From positions 1 through 6,680 of the forward strand of contig CAIUYS010000203.1 in assembly GCA_903903365.1 (NCBI GenBank): a stretch of DNA of 6,680 bases. Reading direction: 5' to 3'. The stretch comes from an uncultured Methylococcaceae bacterium. Lineage in GTDB: Bacteria > Pseudomonadota > Gammaproteobacteria > Methylococcales > Methylomonadaceae. Positions 6,527-6,680 of the stretch are shown here, piece after piece. The translations under genes were made by a program, and so were the position numbers. Numbering within the stretch: position 1 is the first letter of the stretch; every line of letters starts with the position of its first letter. The notes beneath the pieces are model-generated. The model made no database searches, was not told the origin of the DNA, and was given only the letters and a program-made list of their open reading frames with translations.

Positions 6527-6607
6527 AGGTGATGGTTTTAAATAATACGTTTTTTGGAAAATCTAGTGGTAACAAGTTTTTTTCGGATGATATAACGCTT
6601 GTTTTTA

Positions 6608-6680
6608 TCAGATATGGCCACCTAATTTTATTTGCGTACGCAGACTTTCAAGCTCTTCCATCAAATCCAGTGCCAGAGCA
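6608..6680 (-). CDS. C-terminal end of a CbpM-like chaperone modulator (partial)
   Basis: The gene enters from the right edge; 23 residues and a TGA (6608-6610) are visible. The tail ALALDLMEELESLRTQI followed by KLGGHI resembles the C-terminal helix of CbpM, the MerR-like regulator of the DnaJ-like co-chaperone CbpA (the E. coli protein has VALTLMDDIAHLKQE at the matching place). CbpM usually directly follows cbpA, which would lie beyond the window. The visible part is a single amphipathic helix, so another helical protein is possible. It is upstream of the host-attachment family gene by 94 bases on the same strand. Confidence 0.55.
   Translation of the reverse strand, partial: ALALDLMEELESLRTQIKLGGHI

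Noticed and set aside
1..6680. CRISPR array, tRNA, rRNA or insertion sequence
   Set aside because: No regularly spaced repeats, cloverleaf, rRNA-like sequence, transposase motifs or terminal repeats were seen on either strand.

Overview
The window looks like chromosomal DNA of a moderately AT-rich gammaproteobacterium. The protein families and their sequence flavour resemble gammaproteobacterial methanotrophs (Methylococcales), but that is a judgement from memory and no marker gene is present to prove it. I see no phage genes, insertion sequences, CRISPR array, tRNA or rRNA. All recognisable genes lie on the minus strand except one small membrane-protein gene on the plus strand.

Left block (1-4442, minus strand), read right to left: a 1083-residue SWIM zinc-finger/SNF2 helicase; four bases later a GT2-type glycosyltransferase of the kind catalogued as TIGR04283, split by a one-base frameshift in a run of ten A; then a TIGR04282-type (DUF2064) nucleotidyltransferase-fold glycosyltransferase that runs off the left edge. 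The spacing suggests a single operon. The two glycosyltransferases are a regular pair whose database name refers to arsenosugar synthesis, but nothing in this window tests that role.

Middle block (4443-5653): a 626-base gap with no convincing gene, containing an interrupted minus-strand reading frame (4549-4836) and, at its right end, a promoter-like TTGACA/GATAAA pair and a leader with competing hairpins. This leads into a 69-residue single-span membrane protein (5069-5278, plus strand) of unknown function, closed by a perfect 10-bp stem terminator. The gene therefore looks monocistronic with its own control signals. A further 330 bases without a gene hold only some short inverted repeats.

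Right block (5654-6680, minus strand), read right to left: the C-terminal 23 residues of a protein that resembles the chaperone modulator CbpM; a 147-residue 'host attachment' family protein, a family I associate with the bacterial eRF1-like (baeRF) proteins; and a short-form ribosome hibernation factor (HPF/RaiA). Together they suggest a stress or stationary-phase proteostasis cluster: chaperone control, a possible ribosome A-site factor and ribosome hibernation. This is the most interesting functional hypothesis here, because eRF1-like proteins such as Balon are now known to act in ribosome hibernation.
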